Made by a program: the position numbers and the translations under genes. Below are positions 52,292-61,350 of a stretch of 64,000 nt of DNA, one piece after another. This DNA comes from JAHFTY01 sp964584785 (lineage in GTDB: Bacteria > Acidobacteriota > Terriglobia > 20CM-2-55-15), in assembly GCA_964584785.1 (NCBI GenBank), contig CAZPBY010000014.1, forward strand, positions 58,437 to 122,436, read 5' to 3'. Below the pieces are notes generated by a model, which worked only from the letters and a program-made list of their open reading frames with translations, did not search any database and was not told where the DNA came from. Each line of letters starts with the position of its first letter. Position 1 is the first letter of the stretch.

Positions 52292-53242
52292 TCACCGGAG
52301 TGCGGGCGCAACGTCGACCGTGAGCCTTTCGCTGCCGCGCACAATTTCGATCGGAACGGCGGACTTCAGGTCGTGCGAGGCTAACAGCCGGTGGAGCGCG
52401 TCAATATCCGGTACCGGCTGACCGGCAAACCCGACGATGATGTCCCCGTCTTTGATACCTGCCTTTGCTGCGGAGCTATTCGGCTCCATCGAGATCACGA
52501 GAATGCCGCTGCTGACGAGAAGATTATGGCCTCGCACAAGACGCCGGTGCACCGGCACGTTCTGACCCGCGATGCCCAGGTAAGCGCGCCGAACTCTACC
52601 TTCCTTAATCAAGCGTCCCGCAACGAATTTCGCCGTATTGATGGCGGTCGCGAAGCAAATCCCTTGCGCAGGCAGAATCACGGCGGTGTTGACGCCAATC
52701 ACTTCGCCTCGCGACGTGACCAGCGGCCCGCCCGAGTTGCCCGGATTGAGCGCGGCGTCGGTTTGTATGACGTTGTCGATCAACCGGCCGGACTGCGATC
52801 GCAGCGATCGGCCCAGAGCGCTGATCACACCGGAGGTGACGCTCGCTTGAAATCCGTACGGATTGCCGATAGCGATGACCAGTTGGCCGACACGAACCCT
52901 GGACGAATCTCCGAGAGCCGCCGGATTGAGATTCGGAGCCGTGATGCGTATCACGGCGAGATCCGTGTCGGGATCGTCGCCAACGGTGTCTGCCTGGAAC
53001 TTTTGACCGTCCGGTAACGTGACATGGATTTGGGTCGCGGCGTGAACAACGTGACTGTTGGTCAACACGAATCCGTCCGGCGTAAACACAAAACCCGAAC
53101 CGGCGCCGGCTCGCTGAGTCTTCTGATGGACTTCGATGTTGACGACCGATGGGCTGACGCGCTCCGCCGCGCTGATAACAGCCTGGGAATAAGCGTCCAG
53201 GAGGGACTCGTCCGTGATGGGCGTCGGAATAACAGCCTCCAT
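52292..53242 (-). CDS. HtrA/DegP-like serine protease with PDZ domain
   Basis: A 316-residue S1C-family protease. The catalytic triad is visible: LTNSHVVHAA (His), DDPDTDLAVIRI (Asp) and DAALNPGNSGGPLVT (Ser). One PDZ domain occupies the C-terminal ~95 residues (SSAAKAGIKDGDIIVGFAGQPV). Unlike classical HtrA proteins it has no signal peptide or membrane anchor at this start (MEAVIPTPITDESLLDAYSQ), so it would be cytoplasmic unless translation starts elsewhere. Confidence 0.93.
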   Translation of the reverse strand: MEAVIPTPITDESLLDAYSQAVISAAERVSPSVVNIEVHQKTQRAGAGSGFVFTPDGFVLTNSHVVHAATQIHVTLPDGQKFQADTVGDDPDTDLAVIRITAPNLNPAALGDSSRVRVGQLVIAIGNPYGFQASVTSGVISALGRSLRSQSGRLIDNVIQTDAALNPGNSGGPLVTSRGEVIGVNTAVILPAQGICFATAINTAKFVAGRLIKEGRVRRAYLGIAGQNVPVHRRLVRGHNLLVSSGILVISMEPNSSAAKAGIKDGDIIVGFAGQPVPDIDALHRLLASHDLKSAVPIEIVRGSERLTVDVAPALR

Positions 53243-53248
53243 ACTTTC

Positions 53249-53276
53249 ACTGTATGCCGAACGTCCCCATTTGCAA
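53249..53276 (-). promoter_or_regulatory. Possible promoter of the HtrA-like gene
   Basis: The minus strand reads TTGCAA (53271-53276), 16 bases, then TACAGT (53249-53254), six bases before the ATG codon. If used, the message would be leaderless or nearly so. Match quality is moderate. Confidence 0.35.
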
Positions 53277-53287
53277 GCTACGTCAGA

Positions 53288-53446
53288 AATACGTCAACTG
53301 TCGGGGTGTCCCAACTCCAACGTCAACTTTCCTTGTTCGATCTCCCGATGCACTCACCGTCTTCACAGAACAAGCGCACAGCCATGTTTGGCGATGGACA
53401 AGTAAAATTCACGCTGGAGATCGAACATCCCGACAGTTGACGTATT
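53288..53446. mobile_element. MITE-like element with 21-base terminal inverted repeats
   Basis: Ends at 53288-53308 and 53426-53446 are inverted copies of about 21 bases (AATACGTCAACTGTCGGG inward from the left end), with two mismatches or fewer. A second inverted pair, TTCGATCTCC (53336-53345) and GGAGATCGAA (53416-53425), directly adjoins the right terminal repeat, while 27 extra bases separate it on the left. No transposase frame lies inside the roughly 159 bases. The right end overlaps the first base of the stop codon of the secreted protein gene. Confidence 0.7.
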
Positions 53447-54453
53447 CAGAACGGCGATGGAACTCGAACAGCGTACACATAATACTTCTCGGGTGGCGCG
53501 ATGCGGTGCGCCGCAACAAGATCGTCGACGACGCCGTTCACCATCGTGTTGTAGTACCACGCAAAAACCTCCGCGGCGGCGACATAATTCCCGGACGACA
53601 TCTTCGCGCCCTGCGCGAGGAACTCCGCACGATGATTTTTGAAGTACGGAAGAAGATTGTCGCGGCAGAAAACCGCAATGAAGCGCCGGTACTTCACGGC
53701 GTCCGCTTCGTCGTAGACGGTGGCTTTGCCGCGCAGATCATCGGCGTTCAAACGCTCTTCCGGAAACTCCGTGCCTATTGAAACGATTCGATAGTTGTCC
53801 GATTCGCGAAGCTCACGTCTCAGCTTGCCCGCTGCTGCAGGATTACTTTCGACGAGCCACGCAAAATAGCGATCCGTACCATTCTTGCCGCGCCGGGGCG
53901 GCGGCGGCATCAGAGTTTTATCTTCATAAAACGCATCGATCATCCCTCCGAGAAGAATGCCCGACACGGCGGTCTCGTACATGACGCGTTCCTTCGGCAG
54001 CGATTTCGAACCTTCCAGCCCGGCAATCATGGTCTCGATTTCGGGCCAGTGGCTTTGAAGAAGTCTGGAGAACTCCTGGGTGTGATTCTTCAGGCCGTCC
54101 TTCACCCGATCAAAATCAAGCTCGCGAATAACCGGCATTCCCGGACGCAAATCGTTGCCGTCGTCGCGGCGCAACAAACGCTCGTCTTCAAGCTTGTCGG
54201 ACACCTTGTTCAGTTCCTGCAGCGACAGTTGCTGCTGCTTGTAGTTCTTGACGAGCTTATCGGGCTGCCAGCCCTTCGAGTACGCAACAACCAAAAGACG
54301 CGCCAGTTCCGGCGACATCAGTTCCAGCGAGGAACGCGCCGACGGATATGAGCCGAATTGAAAGTCGGCATGTACATCCGGCTTCTGTTCTCTTTTTTGC
54401 GCCAGAAGGGGAGAAACAAGCAGCATCACAAGAGCGAGAGTGGTTCGTTTCAT
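53446..54453 (-). CDS. Secreted protein of unknown function
   Basis: A 335-residue protein with a signal peptide (MKRTTLALVMLLVSPLLAQ). The body is predicted mostly helical, with LMSPELARLLVVAYSKGWQPDKLVKNYKQQQLSLQELN, a proline/arginine patch PPPPRRGKN and conserved-looking WYYNTMVNGVVDDLVAAHRI near the C-terminus. I do not recognise a named family. It lies five bases after a receptor gene on the same strand and may be co-transcribed. Its TGA abuts the MITE-like element, so its present C-terminus may have been shaped by that insertion. Confidence 0.75.
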   Translation of the reverse strand: MKRTTLALVMLLVSPLLAQKREQKPDVHADFQFGSYPSARSSLELMSPELARLLVVAYSKGWQPDKLVKNYKQQQLSLQELNKVSDKLEDERLLRRDDGNDLRPGMPVIRELDFDRVKDGLKNHTQEFSRLLQSHWPEIETMIAGLEGSKSLPKERVMYETAVSGILLGGMIDAFYEDKTLMPPPPRRGKNGTDRYFAWLVESNPAAAGKLRRELRESDNYRIVSIGTEFPEERLNADDLRGKATVYDEADAVKYRRFIAVFCRDNLLPYFKNHRAEFLAQGAKMSSGNYVAAAEVFAWYYNTMVNGVVDDLVAAHRIAPPEKYYVYAVRVPSPF

Positions 54454-54457
54454 TGGA

Positions 54458-57373
54458 TCACCAGAGAAATTTTAATCCAAATTGCAGGATTCGCGGTGAC
54501 CGCGCTACAAACAGCTTGCCGAAGCCATCCGTGTCGAGGAAATTCTGCATCGACGGCGGCGCCACGAAATTCGGATGATTGAACAGATTGTATGCGTCCG
54601 CTCTGAATTGCATTCGTGTGAAGTCCGACACGCGGAAGGCGCGAGACAAGGCAAAGTCGACGTTCGACAGGCCGGGCCCGATGATCACATTCCGGCCGCT
54701 GTTTCCAAATTGCCCCGCGGCCGGAATTCCAAAAGCCGTGGTGTCGAAATACTGCGCAACGCTTGTGTTCGAGATGTTGGGATCGCGCAGCAAATTCGGC
54801 CGGTTCACGATCGGATAACCGGTCCCGGCGACATCGGCATTCAAAACCGCGGACAACGGCGTCCCGGATTGAATGACGCCGGCCGTCTGCGCCTGCCATC
54901 CTCTCAACACGTCTCTCAGGCGTAAAGGCGAAGCCGGCGCCGGAAGGTTCACAGTGCCTTCGAACGACAGGCGATGTTTCATATGGAAATCCGCCAGAGC
55001 GCGCTCGGCACGCAGGTTGTGTGAATCCTGGGGCAGCACGCTGATCAACGTGGCATCGTCGATCATGCGTGAAAACCGGTAGCCGACCGCAAAACCCAAA
55101 CGGCCGCCGAAACGGCGCGACACACGGAGGTCGGCGGCGTGCGCGATCGAAGACGCGCTGGTCTCGAACTGAAAAATATTCCGGAAGTCCTCGTACGGCC
55201 GGCGCTCATCGAGTGTCCCGATCGGGCCCGGCGACGGCTGATTGAGGTTCATCTGACGTCGTAGCCGAGTGCCTTTTTGACCGTAGTATCCGGCTTCGAC
55301 AATGACACTCCACGGCAACACTCGTTCCATGGATACACTCCACTGCTGCACGTATGGATTGCGAAGGTCCCGTGAAGCCGAGAAGACACTCGGATGAACC
55401 GACTCGATGGAGTTTTGAAATGCGGTATCGATCGAAAAGAGAGGAGCGACCGGACCGTTGTCCTCGACGTCGAACCGGACGAAGGGAGGATTGAGCCCGA
55501 GAAGAAACAGGCTGTCGCCCACGGCGAGCGTATCGTAAAAAATGCCGTAACCCGCTCTGACGACAATGTCCTTCGCCGGCGGCCGCCATACCAATCCCAG
55601 TCGCGGCGCCAGATTGTTGCGGTCGGCGTTGTACAGTCCGTTTGAAGGTGCGGCCATCTTTCCAGCCACAGGATCAAAATTCGCCGCTTTCAAGTTGATC
55701 TCGGTGTAAGGCGACTGGTAGTCGTAGCGGACTCCGCCGTTGAGCGACAACCCGGGTCTCGGCTGCCAGTCGTGCTGCACATAGAAACTCCACGTCCACG
55801 TTCGAAAGTCGCGCGCGGAATCGCCGTTGATGCGCAGCGCGTTGGTCGGATAACCCAAAAGAAGATTCGCGAAACTTTGCCCGGTGAAGATGCCGTTGGT
55901 GAATTGAAACTGCCCGCGGCTATACAGATCGATAAAAGCGTGAAACGGCAAGTATCGAAAATCCGCTCCCAACCGGGTCGTCTTGTTTTTGTCTTGCAGC
56001 GACAGGTCGTTCGACACCTCGAAACTTCGATTCCGCCGTGACTGTGGAAGATTCGCGGCATCGCCGATGTGTGACAGTCCCGTCATCAGCACGGCAGGCA
56101 GCGGATTCGAATTCAGGATCGTCCGGGGCTGGCTGAGGTGTTGGAATGAAAAACGAAGCTGTTGGATGAGAGTCGCTGAAAAAACGTGGCTGTTGTTGAG
56201 CCTCAGCGAATGGGTTCGCAGAGCGTCGCGAACGCCGAAAAACGGCAGGTTGGTGATGCCGCTCAAAAGGTTGAAAGGATCGTCGGTGGTGTCGCGGCTG
56301 AATTGATATTCGGCAAACGTCTCGTCCGATAACGACAGGCGATGATCCATTCGGAAACCGAACGAGTCGACCGCTGTTGTCAGCTTCGCGACCGCTCGAT
56401 AGTTTTGAGGACTGCCGTCCGACACGTTGGGCAGCGGATACTGCCGCGCCAGCGACAGCCCGGTCCGATCGAAACGCTGCGGCGGAATCTTGTTGCCCGT
56501 AAACACGAAGCCGGTCTGAGGATCGACGAGCGTGTCTGGAACATCGGAAAAGTCCCCGCGAAGCCACGCCGGATTTGGAACGATGGCCGCCCGCGTCAAT
56601 GATTGCCCGATTCGCAGCCCCCAGTATTGAGTGTAGAGATACGTTCCCTCTCGCAGCCGCCCGCCCGAGTCGCCTCCGAAAAAGTTGTATTTGAATGGCG
56701 GGACGGCCGAATCCGGCAAATCGAAAAAGTTGTGGGCGTTGAAATGATCGTTGCGGTGAAAGTAATGAAGATTCCCATGAAAAGCGTCTTCGCCGGCCGG
56801 CAGCGCGTCGTCTACGGCGACCGAGTCACCGAGTTCCGCGGAGAAATCCACACTCGAACGGACGCCGGTCGCGAGCGACGAATTCGTGAAGACATTTCCC
56901 GTCGTGGCGAGCCACTCCTGACCGGTGCCTTCGCGAATGCCGGAAACATTCACGCCACCGCGCAATCCGAACAGACGGTCCGCTTTCGGCAGCGCCTCGC
57001 TGGCGGTCGGGTCCGTTCTGTTCTGGACGTCCTGAACTTCCTGGTGCTGGACATCCAGCTCTTCGGGAGCCGAGTTCGAATCGCCAGGAACGATGGGGAT
57101 GTCGACGCGATATACCGCATCACCGGAGAGTGAAGACGTGGATGTGCGCGCAGGGCGAAATCCCTCGCGCCGCACTTCCAATCGAAAGCTGCCCGTGATT
57201 TCGATGCGAATGGAGCCGCGATCATCGGTGGTGCGACGGACGTTGCGGCCATCCGACATGACGATCAGAACCTCGGCGTTTAAGACGGGCTTGCCAGTGT
57301 CGTAAGAGACAACGCGAACGATGAGAGTCGGCAGTGCCGTGCTCAGAAAAAGCGCTAGCCAAAGAAGAAACAT
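54458..57373 (-). CDS. TonB-dependent receptor-like outer-membrane protein
   Basis: A 971-residue protein with a signal sequence (MFLLWLALFLSTALP), a carboxypeptidase-regulatory-like domain (VSYDTGKPVLNAEVLIVMSDGRN, about 22-95) and a long beta-barrel ending RILQFGLKFLW. Barrel motifs match the larger receptor at 34849: GNLHYFHRNDHFNAHNFFD, NNLAPRLGLVWRPP, MQFRADAYNLFNHPNF. The plug region between about 100 and 200 is short and degenerate, so it may not be gated by TonB in the normal way. It directly follows the serA stop without a gap. Confidence 0.85.
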   Translation of the reverse strand: MFLLWLALFLSTALPTLIVRVVSYDTGKPVLNAEVLIVMSDGRNVRRTTDDRGSIRIEITGSFRLEVRREGFRPARTSTSSLSGDAVYRVDIPIVPGDSNSAPEELDVQHQEVQDVQNRTDPTASEALPKADRLFGLRGGVNVSGIREGTGQEWLATTGNVFTNSSLATGVRSSVDFSAELGDSVAVDDALPAGEDAFHGNLHYFHRNDHFNAHNFFDLPDSAVPPFKYNFFGGDSGGRLREGTYLYTQYWGLRIGQSLTRAAIVPNPAWLRGDFSDVPDTLVDPQTGFVFTGNKIPPQRFDRTGLSLARQYPLPNVSDGSPQNYRAVAKLTTAVDSFGFRMDHRLSLSDETFAEYQFSRDTTDDPFNLLSGITNLPFFGVRDALRTHSLRLNNSHVFSATLIQQLRFSFQHLSQPRTILNSNPLPAVLMTGLSHIGDAANLPQSRRNRSFEVSNDLSLQDKNKTTRLGADFRYLPFHAFIDLYSRGQFQFTNGIFTGQSFANLLLGYPTNALRINGDSARDFRTWTWSFYVQHDWQPRPGLSLNGGVRYDYQSPYTEINLKAANFDPVAGKMAAPSNGLYNADRNNLAPRLGLVWRPPAKDIVVRAGYGIFYDTLAVGDSLFLLGLNPPFVRFDVEDNGPVAPLFSIDTAFQNSIESVHPSVFSASRDLRNPYVQQWSVSMERVLPWSVIVEAGYYGQKGTRLRRQMNLNQPSPGPIGTLDERRPYEDFRNIFQFETSASSIAHAADLRVSRRFGGRLGFAVGYRFSRMIDDATLISVLPQDSHNLRAERALADFHMKHRLSFEGTVNLPAPASPLRLRDVLRGWQAQTAGVIQSGTPLSAVLNADVAGTGYPIVNRPNLLRDPNISNTSVAQYFDTTAFGIPAAGQFGNSGRNVIIGPGLSNVDFALSRAFRVSDFTRMQFRADAYNLFNHPNFVAPPSMQNFLDTDGFGKLFVARSPRILQFGLKFLW

Positions 57374-58963
57374 TTACACTCGAATCACCCTCGCCGACAG
57401 CACGTTCTCGATCTTTCTTACCTGTTCAATCACTTCCTGGCGCACGGGATTGTCCACGAGCAGCAGAGCCAGAGCCTTTCCGCCTTGCCGCTCGCGTCCG
57501 AGATACATGCCGGCGATATTGACGCTCGACTGGCCGAGGATCGTTCCGATCTTGCCGATGACGCCGGGCCGGTCGTTGTTTGTGAAAAAGATGATGTGGC
57601 CGCGCGGAACTACTTCGACGCTGAAGCCGTCGACGCTGACGATGCGCGGCAGTTTGTCCGTGAAGACCGTGCCCGAAACACGGTGAGTCTCGTTGTCGGC
57701 TCGGATTTCGATAGTGATCAGGTTCGTGAAGTTCTCGGGAGCCGGCACTCGGGTTTCTTCAATCTTGATTCCGCGCTGCTTGGCGACATGCGTGGCATTG
57801 ATGAGATTCACACCCTCACGCAGCGCCGGCGTCAGCAGGCGCCTGAGGATGATCGATGTCAGGTAGTTCAGATTCATGTCGTTGACTTCGCCCGAGTAAC
57901 GGATCGAGACCGTCTGCATCCGGCCGTCGCAGAGTTGGACGACGAACGTGGCCAGACGTGTGGCGAGATCGACGAAATGCTGGTAACGCTCAACCTGTCC
58001 CGCATCGAGTTGCGGAAAGTTCAACGCGCCGTTAACGGTGTTCTTGAGCAGGAAATCCGCAACCTGCCGGCAAATATCTTCCGAAACCTTCCGCTGCGCT
58101 TCGACTGTGGAAGCGCCCAGATGCGGCGTCGCGATAAAGTTGTCGAGTTCGAGCAGCGGCGATTCGGTATTGGGTTCTGTCTCGAACACATCGAACGCCG
58201 CGCCGGCAACCCTGCCGCTTTTCAACGCCGTGTACAAATCCGCTTCGTTGATGATTCCGCCCCGCGCGCAGTTCAGGATGCGAACGCCGTCTTTCATTTG
58301 TGCGATCGTGTCCGTGTTGACGATGTTTTTCGTCTGGTCCGTGAGCGGAACATGAACGGTGATGAAGTCCGCCTCCCGGAAGACCTCGTCGATCGAGACC
58401 ATGACCAGACCGCTCGTGAGATTGGCATCGGGATTGATGAATGGATCATAGGCGACGACCTTCATGCCCATCGCCTGGCACTTTCTCGCGACTTCGCTGC
58501 CGATGCGGCCAAGACCGAGCACGCCGAGAGTTTTACCGGCAAGTTCGACGCCCTTGAAGCGGTTCTTATCCCACTTTTTCGCCTTTAGCGTCCGGTACGC
58601 CTGAGGAATATTTCGAGCCAGCGCAAACAGCATCCCGACGGTGTGCTCGGCTGTCGTCGTGGTCGACCCGCCGGGCGAATTCATCACCAGAACGCCGTGC
58701 TCCGTCGCTGCTTCGAGATCAACGTTGTCGACTCCCACTCCGGCACGCCCAACAACCTTCAACTGCGCGGCCTTTTGCAGAAGGCCGCGGTCGATCATCG
58801 TCGCGCTCCGAACGATGATGCCGTCCGCGTCGGAAACGATTCCAAGAAGTTTATTCCTCGAAATCGTCTCGTGAACGACGGAAGTTATCGATTTCGTATT
58901 CTCCAGAATCTCAATGCCGGCGGGATCGATGCCATCGAGAAGAAGAACCCTGAAATACGACAT
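57374..58963 (-). CDS. serA: D-3-phosphoglycerate dehydrogenase
   Basis: Oxidises 3-phosphoglycerate with NAD, the first step of serine synthesis. The 529 residues follow the long type-1 layout: substrate and NAD domains (GLGRIGSEVARKCQAMG, about 147-163), catalytic ATPHLGASTVEAQ, an intervening regulatory domain (about 315-450) and a C-terminal ACT domain (NDRPGVIGKIGTILGQSSVNIAGMYLGRE) that senses serine. It is preceded by a huge hairpin (58992-59122) separating it from the aminotransferase gene on the same strand. The two enzymes could act in consecutive steps of amino-acid metabolism. Confidence 0.96.
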   Translation of the reverse strand: MSYFRVLLLDGIDPAGIEILENTKSITSVVHETISRNKLLGIVSDADGIIVRSATMIDRGLLQKAAQLKVVGRAGVGVDNVDLEAATEHGVLVMNSPGGSTTTTAEHTVGMLFALARNIPQAYRTLKAKKWDKNRFKGVELAGKTLGVLGLGRIGSEVARKCQAMGMKVVAYDPFINPDANLTSGLVMVSIDEVFREADFITVHVPLTDQTKNIVNTDTIAQMKDGVRILNCARGGIINEADLYTALKSGRVAGAAFDVFETEPNTESPLLELDNFIATPHLGASTVEAQRKVSEDICRQVADFLLKNTVNGALNFPQLDAGQVERYQHFVDLATRLATFVVQLCDGRMQTVSIRYSGEVNDMNLNYLTSIILRRLLTPALREGVNLINATHVAKQRGIKIEETRVPAPENFTNLITIEIRADNETHRVSGTVFTDKLPRIVSVDGFSVEVVPRGHIIFFTNNDRPGVIGKIGTILGQSSVNIAGMYLGRERQGGKALALLLVDNPVRQEVIEQVRKIENVLSARVIRV

Positions 58964-58991
58964 AAGGATGGATCGCTATGAGAAGAGAAGA

Positions 58992-59122
58992 GGAATTTTG
59001 AAAATGGACGAGTCCTGCATTTCTAATCCGAAAGCCGAAATTTCAAAATGGACTGCCCGCGTCCAATTTCGGATCTCGGATTTCGGATTAGAAATGCAGG
59101 ACTCGTCCATTTTCAAAATTCC
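58992..59122. repeat. Palindrome with 42-base perfect inverted arms
   Basis: Arms 58992-59033 and 59081-59122 are perfect reverse complements over 42 bases; each contains AATGGACGAGTCCTGCATTT or its complement. The 47-base loop holds a further CCGAAATT/AATTTCGG pair. It lies in the 167-base gap between an aminotransferase gene and serA, both read from the minus strand, so any read-through message would fold into an uninterrupted 42-bp duplex. Confidence 0.9.
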
Positions 59123-59130
59123 CCGGACAA

Positions 59131-60315
59131 TTAGAGCGTATTCACGAACTTCCGTACACGTTCAATAGCCTCTTCAATGTTGGAGAGGGAGTTGGCGAAC
59201 GAAAAGCGGAGGTAGCCTTCGCCCTGCTCGCCGAACGCGGTTCCGGGAAGAGCCGAAACGCCGAAATCGTTGAGCAACCGGTCTGCAATTTCCTTGCTCG
59301 GACGGCCGAGACCGCTGACGTTCGGGAACAAATAAAAAGCACCCAGCGGACGCAGACAGCGAATACCGCGAATGCTGTTCAGTCCATCGACGAAAACATC
59401 GCGACGCCTCCGGAACTCCTGGACCATGCGCGCGACTTCCTCGTCGGTTTGTTTTGTGAATGCCTGCAGCGCGGCTTTCTGAGTAAACGTCGACGTGCTC
59501 GAAACGCTGTTGTTGATGAAAAGGGCAACCGCCGGAAAAACATCGCGCGGAACAACGCCGTAACCCAGACGCCAGCCCGTCATCGCGTACGTTTTGGAGA
59601 ATCCGTGCACAAGGATCAGGTGATCGAGAATGTTCGGCAAATCCAACATGCTGGCCGGAGGCTGGCCGTAGAAGATCTCGGAGTAGATTTCGTCGGAGAC
59701 GATGAACAGGTCGTGTTTTCGCGCGAGATCGCCGAGTCCTTTGAGATCGTTGATCGTCAGAACGCCGCCGGTGGGATTCTGCGGCGAGTTGGTGACGATC
59801 ATTTTCGTGCGCGGTGTGATGCGGCGTTCGATCTCGGCCAGGTCGAACCGGAACTCTCGCGATTCCTCGAGCGTCACCGAAACGGGCGTCGCGCCGGCCA
59901 TTCGAATGGCTGCCTCGTACGCGGGGTAGGCGGGAGCGGGATAGATCACCTCGTCACCCGCATCCACGAGTGAGTGGATGATCGTGAAGATCATCATCTT
60001 CGCGCCCGGGCTGATAATGACGCACCCCGGATCGATGTTCACCTTGTGCGCCGTCGACAAATGTTTGGCGATGGCATCGCGCAGTTCCGGGATTCCGGGC
60101 GATGGCGGATAGTGTGTGGCGCCCTTCTTCAGCCAGTCAACGGCCGCATCGACGATGGGAGCGGGCGTATCGAAATCCGGTTCGCCGATCTCGAGGTGAA
60201 TGATGCTTCGTCCCTGCCTCTCGAGTTCATTGGCCCGCGCCAGTGTCTCGAAGGCGGCCTCACCGCTGACGCCGTTCATCCGTTTGGCGATTCTGGATCT
60301 GGTTTGCGTACTCAT
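59131..60315 (-). CDS. Class I pyridoxal-phosphate aminotransferase
   Basis: A 394-residue fold-type I aminotransferase of the aspartate-aminotransferase I-gamma type. The start is the ATG at 60315 overlapping the ilvE stop (ATGA); thirteen upstream codons are excluded. Visible are IIHLEIGEPDFDTP, the NSPQNPTGGVL loop, SDEIYSEIFYGQ and the PLP-lysine motif HGFSKTYAMTGWRLGY. Substrate could be aspartate, alanine or aromatic amino acids. Confidence 0.93.
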   Translation of the reverse strand: MSTQTRSRIAKRMNGVSGEAAFETLARANELERQGRSIIHLEIGEPDFDTPAPIVDAAVDWLKKGATHYPPSPGIPELRDAIAKHLSTAHKVNIDPGCVIISPGAKMMIFTIIHSLVDAGDEVIYPAPAYPAYEAAIRMAGATPVSVTLEESREFRFDLAEIERRITPRTKMIVTNSPQNPTGGVLTINDLKGLGDLARKHDLFIVSDEIYSEIFYGQPPASMLDLPNILDHLILVHGFSKTYAMTGWRLGYGVVPRDVFPAVALFINNSVSSTSTFTQKAALQAFTKQTDEEVARMVQEFRRRRDVFVDGLNSIRGIRCLRPLGAFYLFPNVSGLGRPSKEIADRLLNDFGVSALPGTAFGEQGEGYLRFSFANSLSNIEEAIERVRKFVNTL

Positions 60316-61259
60316 ACGGCCGCCGGCTTTCCGTGGGAAACATGAGACAGCCAATCTTTGTATCGCGGCACCTTGCCGTGAACGGTGTCGAAGAACGTCG
60401 TCTGAATCTTTTCGGTGACCGGCCCGCGGCGGCCGTTGCCGATGAGGCGATCGTTGACTTCGCGTATCGGGGTCACTTCAACGGCCGTGCCCGAGAAGAA
60501 GACTTCGTCGGCGGTGAGCACGTCGTTGGGCGTCATTGTTCGGACCTCGACCATGTAGCCCAGATCGCGCGCGATTTGCAGGATGGAATCGCGGGTGATG
60601 CCCATCAGGATCGAGGCATCGGCATCGTTGGTAATCACAACGCCGTTTCTGACGATGAACAGGTTTTCGCCGGAACCTTCAGCGACGTCGCCATCGGAGT
60701 TCAACAGAATCGCTTCGTCGTAGCCTTTGCGAAACGCTTCCTGAACGGCTCGCACGGAATTGACGTACTGGCCGCACGCTTTGCCTGCAGTGGGAATCAT
60801 CGAGGAATGGAAGCGGCGGGTGGATGAAAACATCACGCGAACGCCGCCCTCGATCGCTTCCTTGCCGAGGTACTCACCGCGCGGAAAGGCGATCAGCGCG
60901 ACGCTGACGGGACATCCCTTCGGCCACACACTCATCGAATACGCACCGAAAAACGCGAGCGGGCGGATGTATCCGTTTCCGATCTCGTTTCGGCCGACGA
61001 GTTCGAGAGTGGCCTTCTGCAATTCATCTTGTGTGTACGGGATGTCGAGTTCGTAGAGCGAAGCCGAATTGAAGAAGCGTTTAAGGTGCGCATCCAGACG
61101 GAAGACGGCGGTGCCGTCCGGCGTCACGTACGATCGGACTCCTTCGAAAACGCCTGTGCCGTAATGCAGGCAATGGGTGGTTACATGGACCTGGGCGGAA
61201 TCCCACGGCACGAATTTGCCGTCCATCCAGATGGTTTGAACCTTAGGAATAGCGCTCAT
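60312..61259 (-). CDS. ilvE: Branched-chain amino acid aminotransferase
   Basis: A 315-residue fold-type IV transaminase for Val, Leu and Ile. The start is ATG 61259; the open frame extends 17 codons upstream. Motifs are THCLHYGTGVFEGVRSY, the PLP lysine in AGKACGQYVNSVRA (about residue 160), EAILLNSDGDVAEGSGENLFIVRNG and GITRDSILQIARDLGY. It overlaps the class I aminotransferase by four bases, forming a two-gene transamination unit upstream of serA. Confidence 0.95.
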   Translation of the reverse strand: MSAIPKVQTIWMDGKFVPWDSAQVHVTTHCLHYGTGVFEGVRSYVTPDGTAVFRLDAHLKRFFNSASLYELDIPYTQDELQKATLELVGRNEIGNGYIRPLAFFGAYSMSVWPKGCPVSVALIAFPRGEYLGKEAIEGGVRVMFSSTRRFHSSMIPTAGKACGQYVNSVRAVQEAFRKGYDEAILLNSDGDVAEGSGENLFIVRNGVVITNDADASILMGITRDSILQIARDLGYMVEVRTMTPNDVLTADEVFFSGTAVEVTPIREVNDRLIGNGRRGPVTEKIQTTFFDTVHGKVPRYKDWLSHVSHGKPAAV

Positions 61260-61350
61260 CTCGATCAATCCCCCTTGAGTTTTGGAGGCGAAATTATAAC
61301 ACCACGCCAAGGCGCGCCACGAAGCGTGTCGCGGCAGCGATCTCCGCGAA

